This document shows positions 9,314 to 18,877 of a stretch of 64,000 bases of DNA, piece by piece. The position numbers and the translations under genes were made by a program. Under the pieces are notes generated by a model, which had not been told where the DNA came from, did not search any database, and saw only the letters and a program-made list of their open reading frames with translations. Location: contig NZ_QCYK01000002.1 of the NCBI RefSeq assembly GCF_003071345.1, positions 620,001 through 684,000 of the forward strand, read 5' to 3'. Source of the DNA: Chitinophaga parva (GTDB taxonomy: Bacteria; Bacteroidota; Bacteroidia; Chitinophagales; Chitinophagaceae). Each line of letters opens with the position of its first letter. Within the stretch, counting starts at the first letter, position 1.

Positions 9314-10679
9314 CCGTCGGCAGGATCAGGGTAAATACCGTTTCCTTATCCGGTACAGAATCCACCTTGATCTTGCCCCGGTGCAGTTTGATGATCTGCG
9401 CCGCCAGCGGCAGCCCCAGCCCAAACCCGTTCTCCGCGCGGTTTTCCTCAGCCCGGTAAAAAGGCCGGAAGATCTGTTCCAGCGCCTGCGGCGCAATGCC
9501 TTTGCCACTGTTGCGCACTTTCACCTGTATATCTTTGGTAACACTGAGTTCCAGGATAGCCGTTTGGTTGTCGGAATATTTACATGCATTCAGTACAATA
9601 TTTTTGATGGCGCTGAATAACAATCCTTCATTGCCCAGCACCAGCAATTTTTTTTCCTCCGTGGGTAGCGCTACAAAGTCCACTTTTACATGGTAATCTG
9701 TACTGATCTTACTGATCTCTCCCGGCATGCGCAACAGGATCTCATCAATGCGCACGGGGAAAATGTCCAGTCCTGCCGGGGTGCCGGATGCTTTGGCAAA
9801 CTGCAGCAAGGAGTGGGTGAGCTGGTTCAGTTTGTGCACATCTTCCCGCACGGAAAGCATCACGCGCCGGTACTCTTCTGCGCCGCGTTCCTTTTGCAGG
9901 GATACTTCCAGCTGGCTGTAAATGGAAGTGAGGGGTGTGCTCAGTTCATGTGAGGCGCTCGCAATGAACTGGCCCTGCGTGGCAAAACTTTCTTCCAGCC
10001 GGTTGAGCAGTACGTTCAGTGTTTCCGCAAGGTAGTTCCATTCATCTTTCCGGTCGCCGGTGCGGATGCGCTGGGTAAGGTTCTGCGCTTTGATGTCGTT
10101 CACGGCATCAGCCATTTTGCGGATGGGGCGCAGCAGCCGGGTGGAGAATAAATATCCTGCCGCAATGGTAATGAGAATGCCGCCAAAAAAGCAAAGCAGC
10201 AAAATAAAGTGCAACTGCTCCATATGGTCCCATCCATCCTCGTCATAGGCTGCCGCTACGAGGATCAGCGGGGTTTTGCCCTCCTGGAAATGGTAAGCCA
10301 CTGCTTCTTTGCGGCCGTCGTTAAAGTACACTTCATTGCGGGTTTGGGCCGCCGCTAAAATATTTTTGCTCACGGGAAAGGGGGTAGCGCCTTTGTCGGT
10401 ATACTCGTAGATCAGCTTTCCCTGGTAGTCATAGGCGGCAATGGTCTTGTTCATCATAGACACGGAAGTGGCCGCGTCAATTTTCTGGATCAGTGTTTCC
10501 CCGAAAATGTCCGACTGGTCCAGCAGGCGGGCCGTGGTCCGGGCACGGTTCACCAGCCGCGCGTCAAAGATATCCTTGCGGTTTGTGTAAGCGATGTAGT
10601 AGATGGACAGGCACACGATGAGCAGGATGGCAAACACGATGGCCGTAAAGAAGAAGGTGATCCTGAATTTTACCGGCAT
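9303..10679 (-). CDS. Sensor histidine kinase (two-component system)
   Basis: Membrane sensor kinase, 458 residues. TM1 about residues 7-30, a periplasmic sensor of ~125 residues, TM2 about 157-180, then HAMP (RLLRPIRKMADAVNDIKAQ), a HisKA H-box with phospho-acceptor H244 (SASHELSTPLTS), the N-box (NIVLNACKYSDN), and the glycine boxes (NSGKGIA, GFGLGLPLA) of the ATPase domain. The start codon directly follows the response-regulator stop codon with no gap, so the two are co-translated. The operon diverges from an RND efflux operon, which is its likely target. The substitution of Ser for Arg in the usual HELRTPL box is tolerated in many kinases. Confidence 0.93.
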   Translation of the reverse strand: MPVKFRITFFFTAIVFAILLIVCLSIYYIAYTNRKDIFDARLVNRARTTARLLDQSDIFGETLIQKIDAATSVSMMNKTIAAYDYQGKLIYEYTDKGATPFPVSKNILAAAQTRNEVYFNDGRKEAVAYHFQEGKTPLILVAAAYDEDGWDHMEQLHFILLLCFFGGILITIAAGYLFSTRLLRPIRKMADAVNDIKAQNLTQRIRTGDRKDEWNYLAETLNVLLNRLEESFATQGQFIASASHELSTPLTSIYSQLEVSLQKERGAEEYRRVMLSVREDVHKLNQLTHSLLQFAKASGTPAGLDIFPVRIDEILLRMPGEISKISTDYHVKVDFVALPTEEKKLLVLGNEGLLFSAIKNIVLNACKYSDNQTAILELSVTKDIQVKVRNSGKGIAPQALEQIFRPFYRAEENRAENGFGLGLPLAAQIIKLHRGKIKVDSVPDKETVFTLILPTATV

Positions 10680-11375
10680 TTACGATGCATTTTCTTTGAG
10701 GATATAGCCCGTGCCCACCTGGGTTTGGATCAGCTTGTGGTCAAACTCCCGGTCTATCTTGTTGCGCAGGTAACTGATATATACATCTATCACATTGGTA
10801 TTGCTGTCAAAGTCGGTGTCCCACACATTGATGGCAATGTCTACCCGGGAAAGCACCCGGTTCTTATTGCGCAGCATGTATTCCAGCAGTTGAAATTCTT
10901 TCAGCGTAAGGTTGATCTTTTGTCCGCTGCGGCTTATTTCCATGGTGTCCAGGTTCATTTCCAGGTCGGCGGCCTTCAGCGTATTGCCCATGGGCGTTTG
11001 CTGCTGCAGCACATGCTTCAGTTGTACCCGGATCTTCAGCAGCAGTTCCTTAAACTCAAAGGGTTTCACCATGTAATCATCGGCCCCGCTTTCATAGCCT
11101 TCCACTTTGTCATCCAGGGTGTTCAGTGCCGTGAGCATGATGATGGCCACCTTGTTGTTTTTCTGGCGGATGTAGCGGCACAGGTCATATCCGTTCACGC
11201 CGGGCAGGTTAATGTCCAGTATCACCAGGTCAAAGTCGCGGGCGCCGAAAATACGCTGCCCGATCTTCCCGTCGTAGGCCACTTCCACCTCGTACCCGTG
11301 CTCGGAAAGCCCGTATTTGAGGGTATCTGCGATCTTGCGCTCGTCCTCTACTATTAATATGTTGCCTGCTTCCAT
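10680..11375 (-). CDS. OmpR/PhoB-family response regulator
   Basis: DNA-binding response regulator of 231 residues. The receiver domain (1-~120) carries the acidic pair E10/D11, phospho-acceptor D54 (VILDINLPG) and the conserved Lys in MVKPFEF. The winged-helix effector (about 130-228) has the typical LTLKEFQLLEYMLRNKNRVLSR and YISYLRNKID elements. First gene of the pair with the histidine kinase at 9303-10679. Divergent from the RND efflux genes across a repeat-rich 480-bp region; regulation of that pump is inferred from position only. Confidence 0.95.
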   Translation of the reverse strand: MEAGNILIVEDERKIADTLKYGLSEHGYEVEVAYDGKIGQRIFGARDFDLVILDINLPGVNGYDLCRYIRQKNNKVAIIMLTALNTLDDKVEGYESGADDYMVKPFEFKELLLKIRVQLKHVLQQQTPMGNTLKAADLEMNLDTMEISRSGQKINLTLKEFQLLEYMLRNKNRVLSRVDIAINVWDTDFDSNTNVIDVYISYLRNKIDREFDHKLIQTQVGTGYILKENAS

Positions 11376-11857
11376 TTAAAATGAATTTCCAACGTCAGGG
11401 GAATTTCCAAGGAACAATTTCCAATATCAAGGCAATTTCCCAAAAAACAAGTTCCAATGTCAAATAAGTTCCGGGGCTCAATTTTCAATAGCAAAGCGGG
11501 TTTCTATTCCGGGAGTTCCTGCGGATGCAAGTAAGGCCCGGGGTCGGCTTTTTGCCGATGCCGCACTACCGCCTACGCCCTGGAACCTGACGTTGGACCT
11601 GTGATTTCCCCGCTATTGAAAATGGCTACCTGGTACTATCTGACCTCCAAATTTAGGGGGCCGGGTACAAAATTAAAGGCCTCTAATCTCATTTTAATGT
11701 GTCATTAATCCCCGTCTAACTCCGTGGAGATACATTGCGGAGGATTTAAAATCATGCTTCAAAAGTGCCTATGCTGCAATATTCAGGGGTAGCAAATTCC
11801 CGTTTGCCTTTGTATTCCACACATTTGAAAGATTGGATCTATTAAATAAAATTATAT
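11376..11857. other. Repeat-rich divergent region between the response regulator and RND operon
   Basis: About 480 bases with no supported gene. The left half holds an irregular series of TTTCCAA-like words spaced 14-18 bp and two long-range 12-bp inverted repeats (listed separately). The right half (11640-11857) is AT-rich and should contain the efflux promoter, but I see no confident -33/-7 pair. Confidence 0.6.
11388..11623. repeat. Interleaved inverted repeats with TTTCCAA words
   Basis: Perfect 12-bp arms: TCCAACGTCAGG at 11388-11399 with its reverse complement at 11586-11597, and ATTTTCAATAGC at 11481-11492 with its reverse complement at 11612-11623. Between them TTTCC/GTTCC words recur at 11386, 11404, 11418, 11436, 11451 and 11468. 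Spacing is irregular, unlike the heptamer arrays elsewhere. Confidence 0.75.
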
Positions 11858-12955
11858 ATGATAAAGAATGGACTGGTCCCGGTACTGGCTATGCTGGCCC
11901 TCGCCGGCTGCAAGGTGAAGGGGAATACAGAATCTGCAGAGCGGCCCCTGGCCCTGCCCGTACTGCGGGTAACGGCTACCGACACGGTGCTGCAGCAAGC
12001 CTACGTGGCGGACATACAGGCCTTGCAACATGTGGAGATCCGTGCCAAGGCGCCCGGCTTCATCGATAAGATCCTCGTAGATGAAGGCCAGACCGTAAAA
12101 AAAGGCCAGTTACTGTTCTCCATCGAAAATTCTGAATACCAGACCCAGCTTGCCCGCGCCAAAGCCGTACTGGCCAGCGCTGTAGCCGAAGCAGAGACCG
12201 CGGAGCTGGAAATGAAGCGTGTAAAGATCCTGGTAGACAAGAACGTGATCGCCAAATCTGAATATGACCTGGCAAAAGCCAAGGCCGCCGCCGCCCAGGC
12301 CCGCATTAATGAGGCGCGCTCCCAGGAGCAGGATGCCGCCATCCGCCTTTCCTACACGGATATCCGCAGCCCCTTTGATGGCGTGATAGACCGCATTCCC
12401 TTCAAACGCGGCAGCCTGGTATCTGAAGGCAACCTGCTCACCACCGTGAGCAACCTGGATGCCATCTACGCCTACTTTAATGTCAGCGAAAACGAATACC
12501 TGCGCTACGTGCAGCACCAAAAGGCCCAGCCGGATATGGACGATGTGCAACTGGTCCTCGCGGATGGCGACATTTACCCTTACCCCGGCAAGGTGGAAAC
12601 CATGGAAAACGTATTTGACGAAAGCACCGGCTCCATCGCCTTCCGGGCCCGCTTCCCCAACCCCGGTAAACTCCTGAAACAAGGCGCCACCGGCAAGGTA
12701 AAGCTCACCACCAGGGCAGACAGCGTGCTGCTCATCCCGCAGAAATCCGTCTTTGAAATACAGGATAAAAACTACGTATTCCTGGTAGATAAAAATAACC
12801 AGGTAAAAATGCGCAACATAGAACCACGCAGCCGTGTCAATGACCTCATCATCGTACAATCCGGCCTGAAGGCAGGCGAAACCATCGTGTACGAAGGCCT
12901 GCAACAGGTGCGCGACGGGCAGGTGATTGCTCCGAAGCCGATTGCGATGAAATAA
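11858..12955 (+). CDS. RND efflux periplasmic adaptor (membrane fusion) lipoprotein
   Basis: Adaptor subunit of a tripartite HAE1-type drug efflux pump; it bridges the inner-membrane RND transporter and the outer-membrane channel in the periplasm. 365 residues with a lipoprotein signal peptide (lipobox LALAGC, Cys18). The biotinyl-lipoyl halves flank a helical hairpin rich in Ala, Lys and Glu (about residues 95-150), followed by the typical YTDIRSPFDGVIDR strand and the beta-barrel and membrane-proximal domains. First gene of the operon adaptor-transporter-OMF, separated from the transporter gene by a 60-bp gap that holds a heptamer array. Confidence 0.93.
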   Translation: MIKNGLVPVLAMLALAGCKVKGNTESAERPLALPVLRVTATDTVLQQAYVADIQALQHVEIRAKAPGFIDKILVDEGQTVKKGQLLFSIENSEYQTQLARAKAVLASAVAEAETAELEMKRVKILVDKNVIAKSEYDLAKAKAAAAQARINEARSQEQDAAIRLSYTDIRSPFDGVIDRIPFKRGSLVSEGNLLTTVSNLDAIYAYFNVSENEYLRYVQHQKAQPDMDDVQLVLADGDIYPYPGKVETMENVFDESTGSIAFRARFPNPGKLLKQGATGKVKLTTRADSVLLIPQKSVFEIQDKNYVFLVDKNNQVKMRNIEPRSRVNDLIIVQSGLKAGETIVYEGLQQVRDGQVIAPKPIAMK

Positions 12956-12980
12956 AAACGGTTACCTGTAACTGCTTTGA

Positions 12981-13015
12981 GATTGGAAATTGTCATTTGG
13001 AAATTGCTTTAGCTA
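12981..13015 (+). repeat. Heptamer array abutting the RND transporter start
   Basis: Five 7-mers: GATTGGA, AATTGTC, ATTTGGA, AATTGCT, TTAGCTA, ending exactly at the ATG at 13016. The words alternate with a 14-nt super-period. Degenerate, but the frame of seven holds. Confidence 0.55.
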
Positions 13016-16000
13016 ATGGTCGAAACATTTATCAGACGCCCGGTCCTATCCCTGGTTATCTCTATCATATTAACACTGCTCGGGGTGCTGGCACTGCTTA
13101 CGCTACCCATTGCGCAGTTCCCGGATATCGTGCCGCCCAGCGTGGTGGTCACTGCCAATTATAATGGTGCAAATGCGGAAGTGTGTGCAAAGGCAGTGGC
13201 TACCCCGCTGGAACGCGCTATCAACGGCGTGCCCGGCATGACCTACATGAACTCTGTGAGCAGCAACAACGGCACCACCCTGGTACAGGTATTCTTCCAG
13301 GTAGGCACAGACCCCGACCGTGCCGCGGTGAACGTACAAAACCGCGTCACCACGGTGCTCGATGAGCTGCCGGAAGAAGTTATCAAAGCCGGTGTAACCA
13401 CAGAAAAAGAAGTGAACAGTATGCTGCTTTACCTCAATATCATGAGCAGGGACAGCAGCATGAACGAAGAGTTCATTTATAATTACGCAGACATCAACGT
13501 GCTGCCGGAGCTGAAGCGTATTGACGGCGTGGGCTTTGCCGAGATCATGGGTGCCCGCGAGTATTCCATGCGTGTGTGGCTGCACCCGGACCGTATGCTG
13601 GCTTACAACATCAGCACCGATGAGATCATTACTGCCCTGCGTGCCCAGAACATTGAAGCTGCACCGGGTACCGCAGGAGAAAACTCCGGGAAAGACCATG
13701 CCGTAAAACAATACATCCTTAAATACACCGGTAAGTTCAGCACACCGGAGGAATACCAGAACGTAGTATTGCGCGCAGATGCCGATGGCTCTGTGCTGCG
13801 CCTCAAGAACATTGCTGATATTGAGTTTGGGACGGTAAGCTATGACATGACGTCCAAGACAGACGGGCGCCCGTCTGCGTCCATCATGATCAAGCAGCGG
13901 CCGGGTAGCAATGCCAGTGATGTAATTGAAAACATCAAGGCCAAGATGGAGGAGCTGAAGACCACCAGCTTTCCACCGGGCATGGAACTGAACTACGCTT
14001 ACGATGTATCCCGCTTCCTGGACGCCAGTATCCATGAGGTGTTGCGCACCCTGGTGGAGGCTTTTATCCTGGTGTTCATCGTGGTGTTTATTTTCCTGCA
14101 GGACTTCCGCTCCACGCTGATCCCTGCCCTGGCGGTGCCGGTAGCGCTGGTAGGCTCCTTGGCGTTTATGCAGCTGCTGGGTTTTTCCATCAACATGCTT
14201 ACCCTGTTTGCACTGGTGCTGGCCATCGGTATCGTAGTGGACAATGCCATCGTGGTGGTGGAAGCCGTGCACGTGAAGATGACGCAGGAGCACCTGCCAC
14301 CCCTGGAAGCTACTATTGCTGCCATGAAAGAGATCACCATGGCCATTATCACCATCACCCTGGTAATGTCCGCCGTGTTCATCCCCGTGGCATTTTTATC
14401 CGGCCCGGTGGGGGTGTTTTACCGGCAGTTCTCGCTTACGCTGGCCATTTCCATCGTGATCTCCGGTATCAATGCATTAACGCTTACACCAGCACTGTGC
14501 GCGCTGTTGCTGCGCCACGATCCTAGCCGGAAGCAAAACCTGCTCACCCGTTTTTACAACGTGTTCAACAAGAACTATGATAAAACAGAAAGGCGTTATG
14601 GTAAACTGGTGAGCCGTATAGCCGGCCGTAAGGCAGTGACCATGGCCATGTTTGGCTTCTTTGTGATCTGCGTGGCCGTGCTGGGAAAAGTACTGCCGGG
14701 TGGTTTCATCCCTACGGAAGACCAGGGTATGATCTACGTAAACGTAACCACCCCACCGGGTAGCACGGTAGAACGTACGGAAGAAGTGCTGGATGATATA
14801 CAGGCCGTGGCATCGCAAATGGAGGTGGTGGAAAATACCAGTACCCTGGCGGGTTACAGCCTGATGAGTGACATCACCGGTGCTTCTTACGGCATGGCCA
14901 TGATCAACCTCAAGATGTGGGAGCACCGGAAGGAATCCGTAGAAGAGCTGATCAAACAGCTGTACAAAAAAACAGCACATATCAGTGATGCCACCGTGGA
15001 ATTTTTTGCACCCCCTACGGTGCCCGGTTTTGGTAATGCCAGTGGTTTTGAACTGCGCCTGCTGAATAAGAACCGCGGTGAAAGCCTGGAACAAACGGCC
15101 AAGGTGACCAATGACTTCATTGCCGCAATGCGGGCGGATAAGCGCATTGGCAGCGCCTTTACCAGCTTTGATCCTAACTTCCCGCAGTACCTTATCCACG
15201 TGGACCAGGAGATGGCCGCCAAAAAAGGCGTGACCATTGACAATGCCATGAGCACCCTGCAAACCCTGCTGGGCAGCTATTACGCTACTAACTTCATCCG
15301 CTTTGGGCAGATGTACAAAGTGATGCTGCAGGCCGCGCCACAATACCGTGGCAAGCCGGAAGATATCCTGAACCTGTACGTGAAGAACAACAAGGGGGAA
15401 ATGGTGCCCTACGCTACCTTCATCAGGTTGGAGCGCGTGTTTGGGCCGGAGCAGATCACCCGCTATAACATGTACACCGCCTCCATGATAAATGGCGATG
15501 CGGCCACCGGTTATAGTAGTGGCGAGGCCATTGAGGCCATCCAGGAACTGGCCACTAAAAAACTGCCCCGCGGCTTCAGCTATGAATGGAGCGGCATGAC
15601 GCGGGAACAGATCCTTTCCGGCAACCAGGCGGTGTATATCTTCCTCATCGTATTGGTATTTGTGTACCTGCTGCTGGCGGCCCAGTATGAAAGTTTCCTG
15701 CTGCCGCTGGCGGTGATCTTATCCTTGCCTGCAGGCATTTTCGGCTCCTTCCTGTTTTTGCAGATGACCGGCATGGATAACAATATTTATGCGCAGGTGG
15801 CCCTGGTAATGCTGGTAGGCCTGCTGAGTAAAAATGCGATCCTCATCGTGGAATTCGCCATCCAGCGCCGGTCGCACGGGCTCAGTATCCTGGAAGCGGC
15901 CAGGGAAGGCGCTATTTCCCGTTTACGCCCCATCCTCATGACCTCTTTTGCTTTCATTGCCGGGCTGGTACCGCTTTGTGTGGCCAGTGGGGCAGGGGCC

Positions 16001-16150
16001 ATGGGCAACCGTTCCATTGGTATTGCCGCCGCGGGCGGCATGCTGATCGGTACCGTGTTCGGGTTGTTTCTCATTCCAGGTCTCTATGTGATCTTCGCCA
16101 GCATGGGCAAGAAGAAGAAGGCCGCAAAAATTAACGCACATCACGCATGA
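13016..16150 (+). CDS. RND multidrug efflux transporter (HAE1/AcrB family)
   Basis: Inner-membrane proton-driven transporter, 1044 residues, the normal size of AcrB-type pumps, with the RPVLSLVISIILTLLGVLALL first TM helix shortened here to its recognisable RPVL start, two large periplasmic loops and two six-TM bundles. The proton-relay lysine is present (LSKNAILIVEFA). In TM4 the AcrB pair Asp-Asp appears as Asp-Asn (IVVDNAIVVVE), so only one of the two aspartates is kept. The stop codon overlaps the start of the outer-membrane channel gene by 4 bp. Substrates cannot be predicted from sequence. Confidence 0.96.
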   Translation: MVETFIRRPVLSLVISIILTLLGVLALLTLPIAQFPDIVPPSVVVTANYNGANAEVCAKAVATPLERAINGVPGMTYMNSVSSNNGTTLVQVFFQVGTDPDRAAVNVQNRVTTVLDELPEEVIKAGVTTEKEVNSMLLYLNIMSRDSSMNEEFIYNYADINVLPELKRIDGVGFAEIMGAREYSMRVWLHPDRMLAYNISTDEIITALRAQNIEAAPGTAGENSGKDHAVKQYILKYTGKFSTPEEYQNVVLRADADGSVLRLKNIADIEFGTVSYDMTSKTDGRPSASIMIKQRPGSNASDVIENIKAKMEELKTTSFPPGMELNYAYDVSRFLDASIHEVLRTLVEAFILVFIVVFIFLQDFRSTLIPALAVPVALVGSLAFMQLLGFSINMLTLFALVLAIGIVVDNAIVVVEAVHVKMTQEHLPPLEATIAAMKEITMAIITITLVMSAVFIPVAFLSGPVGVFYRQFSLTLAISIVISGINALTLTPALCALLLRHDPSRKQNLLTRFYNVFNKNYDKTERRYGKLVSRIAGRKAVTMAMFGFFVICVAVLGKVLPGGFIPTEDQGMIYVNVTTPPGSTVERTEEVLDDIQAVASQMEVVENTSTLAGYSLMSDITGASYGMAMINLKMWEHRKESVEELIKQLYKKTAHISDATVEFFAPPTVPGFGNASGFELRLLNKNRGESLEQTAKVTNDFIAAMRADKRIGSAFTSFDPNFPQYLIHVDQEMAAKKGVTIDNAMSTLQTLLGSYYATNFIRFGQMYKVMLQAAPQYRGKPEDILNLYVKNNKGEMVPYATFIRLERVFGPEQITRYNMYTASMINGDAATGYSSGEAIEAIQELATKKLPRGFSYEWSGMTREQILSGNQAVYIFLIVLVFVYLLLAAQYESFLLPLAVILSLPAGIFGSFLFLQMTGMDNNIYAQVALVMLVGLLSKNAILIVEFAIQRRSHGLSILEAAREGAISRLRPILMTSFAFIAGLVPLCVASGAGAMGNRSIGIAAAGGMLIGTVFGLFLIPGLYVIFASMGKKKKAAKINAHHA

Positions 16151-17613
16151 CCAGATCTACAACTGCATATATAACGCTGCTAGCGGCTTTGCTGCTGGCA
16201 GGTAGTTGCAAGATGCCGCAGCCGGCCACTACGCCGGTGGTAAAGTCCCTGCCGGACAGTTTTCCGACAGGGGCCCCGGCATCGGCTGATACCGCTGCCA
16301 TTGCCAGCATTTCCTGGCGCCATTTTTTTACAGACCCGCAGCTGGTATCGCTCATTGATTCCGCCCTGCATAATAATCCTGACCTGTGGATAGCGCAGGA
16401 ACGCATCCGCATTGCACAGGCGCAACTGGCCATGAAACGCGCGGCCCTGCTGCCTTCTGTGAATGGCGGGATCTCTGCCGCGGCAGACCGTTACGGTGAC
16501 TACACTATGAATGGTGTGGGCAATTATGATACAAACCTGTCGTCCAATATCAATAAGGACCAGCGCATCCCCACCAGTCCTACCTGGGATTATTTCATTG
16601 GCTTCCGCAGCAGCTGGGAGCTGGATATCTGGGGTAAGCTGAAGGATGAAAAGAGGGCTGCGGCCGCCCTGCTGCTGGCCACAGAAAAGGGCCGCCAGTA
16701 TGGTGTTACCGCCATCGTAGCAGAAGTGGCTACGCACTATTACCGCTTGCTGGCGCTGGATAATGAGCTGGCCGTACTGCAGAAGAATATCGTGTTGCAA
16801 CAAGCTGCACTGGAGGTAGTAAAAGTACAGAAAGAAGCTGGCCGTGCTACGGAGCTGGCCGTGCACCAGTTCAAGGCGCAACTGCTGCACACGCAGGCCC
16901 TGCAATACGCCACCCAGCAGGCCATTATAACGGAGCAAGCCGCCCTCAACCTGCTGGCAGGCCGCTACCCGCAGGATATTGCCCGGGATACCACCTTCTT
17001 TAAGCAGGAACTACCGGGTGCGTTGCAAACCGGCGTGCCTGCTTCCATGCTTACCCGCCGGCCAGACATACAACAGGCAGAATTGGAGCTGGTAGCGGCA
17101 AAAGCCAATGTGAGCGCCGCCCGCAAAGCATTTTTGCCCTCGCTGAACATTACGCCCTACCTGGGTTTGAACGCCTTCAGCGCTAACCTGCTTTTTGACG
17201 GGGGCTCTGTGGCAGCGGGTGCGCTGGCAGGGCTTACTACGCCCATTTTTGCACAAAACAAATTGAAAGCAGGCCATGCCATCGCCACGGCGGAGCAAAA
17301 CCAGGCTTTATACCGCTACCAGCAAACATTGCTGCAGGGCTTTACGGAAGTGGTCACACAACTCCACCAGGTACGCAACCGCCGTGCGGCATTTGCCCTG
17401 AAACAACAGGAAGTAGCGGAGCTGACAGACGCAGTGTCTACGGTGAATGATCTTTACCTCACCGGCTATGCAAACTACCTGGAGCTGATCACGGCACAGA
17501 AAGGCGTATTGGAAGCAGAGCTTTCCCTGGCGGATGAGCGCCGGCAGGTACTGGAAGGCGTGATAAGCCTGTACCGCGCACTGGGCGGAGGCTGGGATGA
17601 AAACAGGCATTAA
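16147..17613 (+). CDS. Outer-membrane efflux channel lipoprotein (NodT/OprM family)
   Basis: TolC-like outer-membrane factor completing the tripartite pump, 488 residues. A lipoprotein signal with lipobox (LLAGSC) precedes two OEP repeats; typical elements are WRHFFTDPQLVSLIDSAL near the N-terminus, SWELDIWGKL, and the second-half motif TRRPDIQQAELELVAAKANV shown here by its RRPDI core. Overlaps the transporter gene by 4 bp (ATGA), so the three-gene operon is tightly coupled; a terminator follows at 17654. Confidence 0.95.
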   Translation: MTRSTTAYITLLAALLLAGSCKMPQPATTPVVKSLPDSFPTGAPASADTAAIASISWRHFFTDPQLVSLIDSALHNNPDLWIAQERIRIAQAQLAMKRAALLPSVNGGISAAADRYGDYTMNGVGNYDTNLSSNINKDQRIPTSPTWDYFIGFRSSWELDIWGKLKDEKRAAAALLLATEKGRQYGVTAIVAEVATHYYRLLALDNELAVLQKNIVLQQAALEVVKVQKEAGRATELAVHQFKAQLLHTQALQYATQQAIITEQAALNLLAGRYPQDIARDTTFFKQELPGALQTGVPASMLTRRPDIQQAELELVAAKANVSAARKAFLPSLNITPYLGLNAFSANLLFDGGSVAAGALAGLTTPIFAQNKLKAGHAIATAEQNQALYRYQQTLLQGFTEVVTQLHQVRNRRAAFALKQQEVAELTDAVSTVNDLYLTGYANYLELITAQKGVLEAELSLADERRQVLEGVISLYRALGGGWDENRH

Positions 17614-17653
17614 CGGGTTTACCTATAATTTGTAGCTGTAGGGTTGAAGACAG

Positions 17654-17685
17654 GGCTGCTTTCCGGAAGGGGGCAGCCTTTTTTG
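17654..17685 (+). terminator. Terminator of the RND efflux operon
   Basis: Stem GGCTGC/GCAGCC (17654-17659 with 17673-17678), a 13-nt loop and a T-run follow the outer-membrane channel stop codon. Confidence 0.8.
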
Positions 17686-17725
17686 TGTTATTTATGTATT
17701 TTAAGCGCGTCTGAAAATATATGTC

Positions 17726-18841
17726 ATGAAGCCACTGTTGCTCTGTTTATGCCTCCTGCCTGTTACTGTTTTGGGACAAAGCAGGTTTATCAAGGTGAAA
17801 GAAGAACTGGTCTTTACTGATCCTCCTTTTGCACAATGCCATGCCTCCACGCTGTTGGAAACCCGCCCGGGAAGCCTGCTGCTGGCGGTGTTTGGCGGTG
17901 CGCATGAGGGCGCGGCCGGTGTGGCTATCTGGGCCAGCCACCATGAAAAAGGCGCCTGGCAGCAACCTGTTAAAGTAGCGGATGGCATGCTCCCGGCAAC
18001 CGGCGTTTCCGCAGGGGGCAGCCTTCCCCCGGGAGTAGGCAAGGGGGGCGACCTTTCCCCGGCGGACAGCAGTAGTGGCAATTATCCCTGCTGGAACCCG
18101 GTGTTATTCAAACCAGGCAATAGCATCCTGTGGTTGTTTTACAAAGTAGGCCCAAACCCCAGGGAGTGGTGGGGCATGCTCAAAACTTCAGCAGATGATG
18201 GTAAGACATGGGGCGCCGCAAACCCGCTGCCGGTGGGCATCCTGGGGCCTGTTAAGAACAAGCCGGTGCGCCTGGCGGATGGCACTATCCTGGCGCCGTC
18301 CAGCGTGGAGGTATCGGAGCAGCGCTGGCAGGCGCATATAGAACGGTCAACGGATGGAGGGCGGCACTGGCAGTTCATCCCCATTGATACGGCCAATGCC
18401 GCAAAGGTGATCCAGCCCAGCATTTTACAATATCCCGGCCATCACCTGCAGGTGCTGTGCCGCAGCAACCAGGATAAGATTATGACGGCATGGAGCCATG
18501 ACGATGGCCTTACCTGGGGCAAGCTGGCGCCCACCACGCTGCCCAATCCCAATTCCGGCACAGATGCCGTGACGCTCAAAAGCGGTACCCAGCTGCTGGT
18601 GTACAACCCCACCATGCAGGGCCGGGAATGGTTCAATAGCCGGGGCAAGCTGGCCGTGGCGGTGTCAAAAGATGGCGTGCACTGGCAGCAGGTGCTGGTG
18701 CTGGAAGACGGAAGCAATGATACCAATGAATACAGCTACCCCGCTGTGATCCAGGCACAGGATGGACTGGTACACATCAGCTACACCTATAACCGGAAGA
18801 ATGTGAAACACGTAGTGGTAAAGGAAGTGCCCGTACATTAA
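17726..18841 (+). CDS. Secreted sialidase-like (BNR/Asp-box) glycoside hydrolase
   Basis: Exported six-bladed propeller protein of 371 residues of the sialidase (BNR_2) superfamily. A signal peptide (MKPLLLCLCLLPVTVLGQ) is followed by Asp-box motifs SADDGKTW, STDGGRHW, SHDDGLTW and SKDGVHW. The family start FTDPPFAQCHASTL and the NYPCWNPVLF strand are clear. Between residues ~92 and ~113 lies a Gly/Pro/Ser-rich stretch (GGSLPPG, KGGDLSP) encoded by two near-identical GC-rich palindromic segments; this interrupts the usual VADG-to-YPCWNP connection and looks like an expansion in a surface loop. Members are called exo-alpha-sialidase by similarity, but whether this one cleaves sialic acids is not shown by sequence. 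Confidence 0.82.
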   Translation: MKPLLLCLCLLPVTVLGQSRFIKVKEELVFTDPPFAQCHASTLLETRPGSLLLAVFGGAHEGAAGVAIWASHHEKGAWQQPVKVADGMLPATGVSAGGSLPPGVGKGGDLSPADSSSGNYPCWNPVLFKPGNSILWLFYKVGPNPREWWGMLKTSADDGKTWGAANPLPVGILGPVKNKPVRLADGTILAPSSVEVSEQRWQAHIERSTDGGRHWQFIPIDTANAAKVIQPSILQYPGHHLQVLCRSNQDKIMTAWSHDDGLTWGKLAPTTLPNPNSGTDAVTLKSGTQLLVYNPTMQGREWFNSRGKLAVAVSKDGVHWQQVLVLEDGSNDTNEYSYPAVIQAQDGLVHISYTYNRKNVKHVVVKEVPVH

Positions 18842-18877
18842 GCAATGAAGGCACAGGAAGATCCCAAGCCGGTGGAT

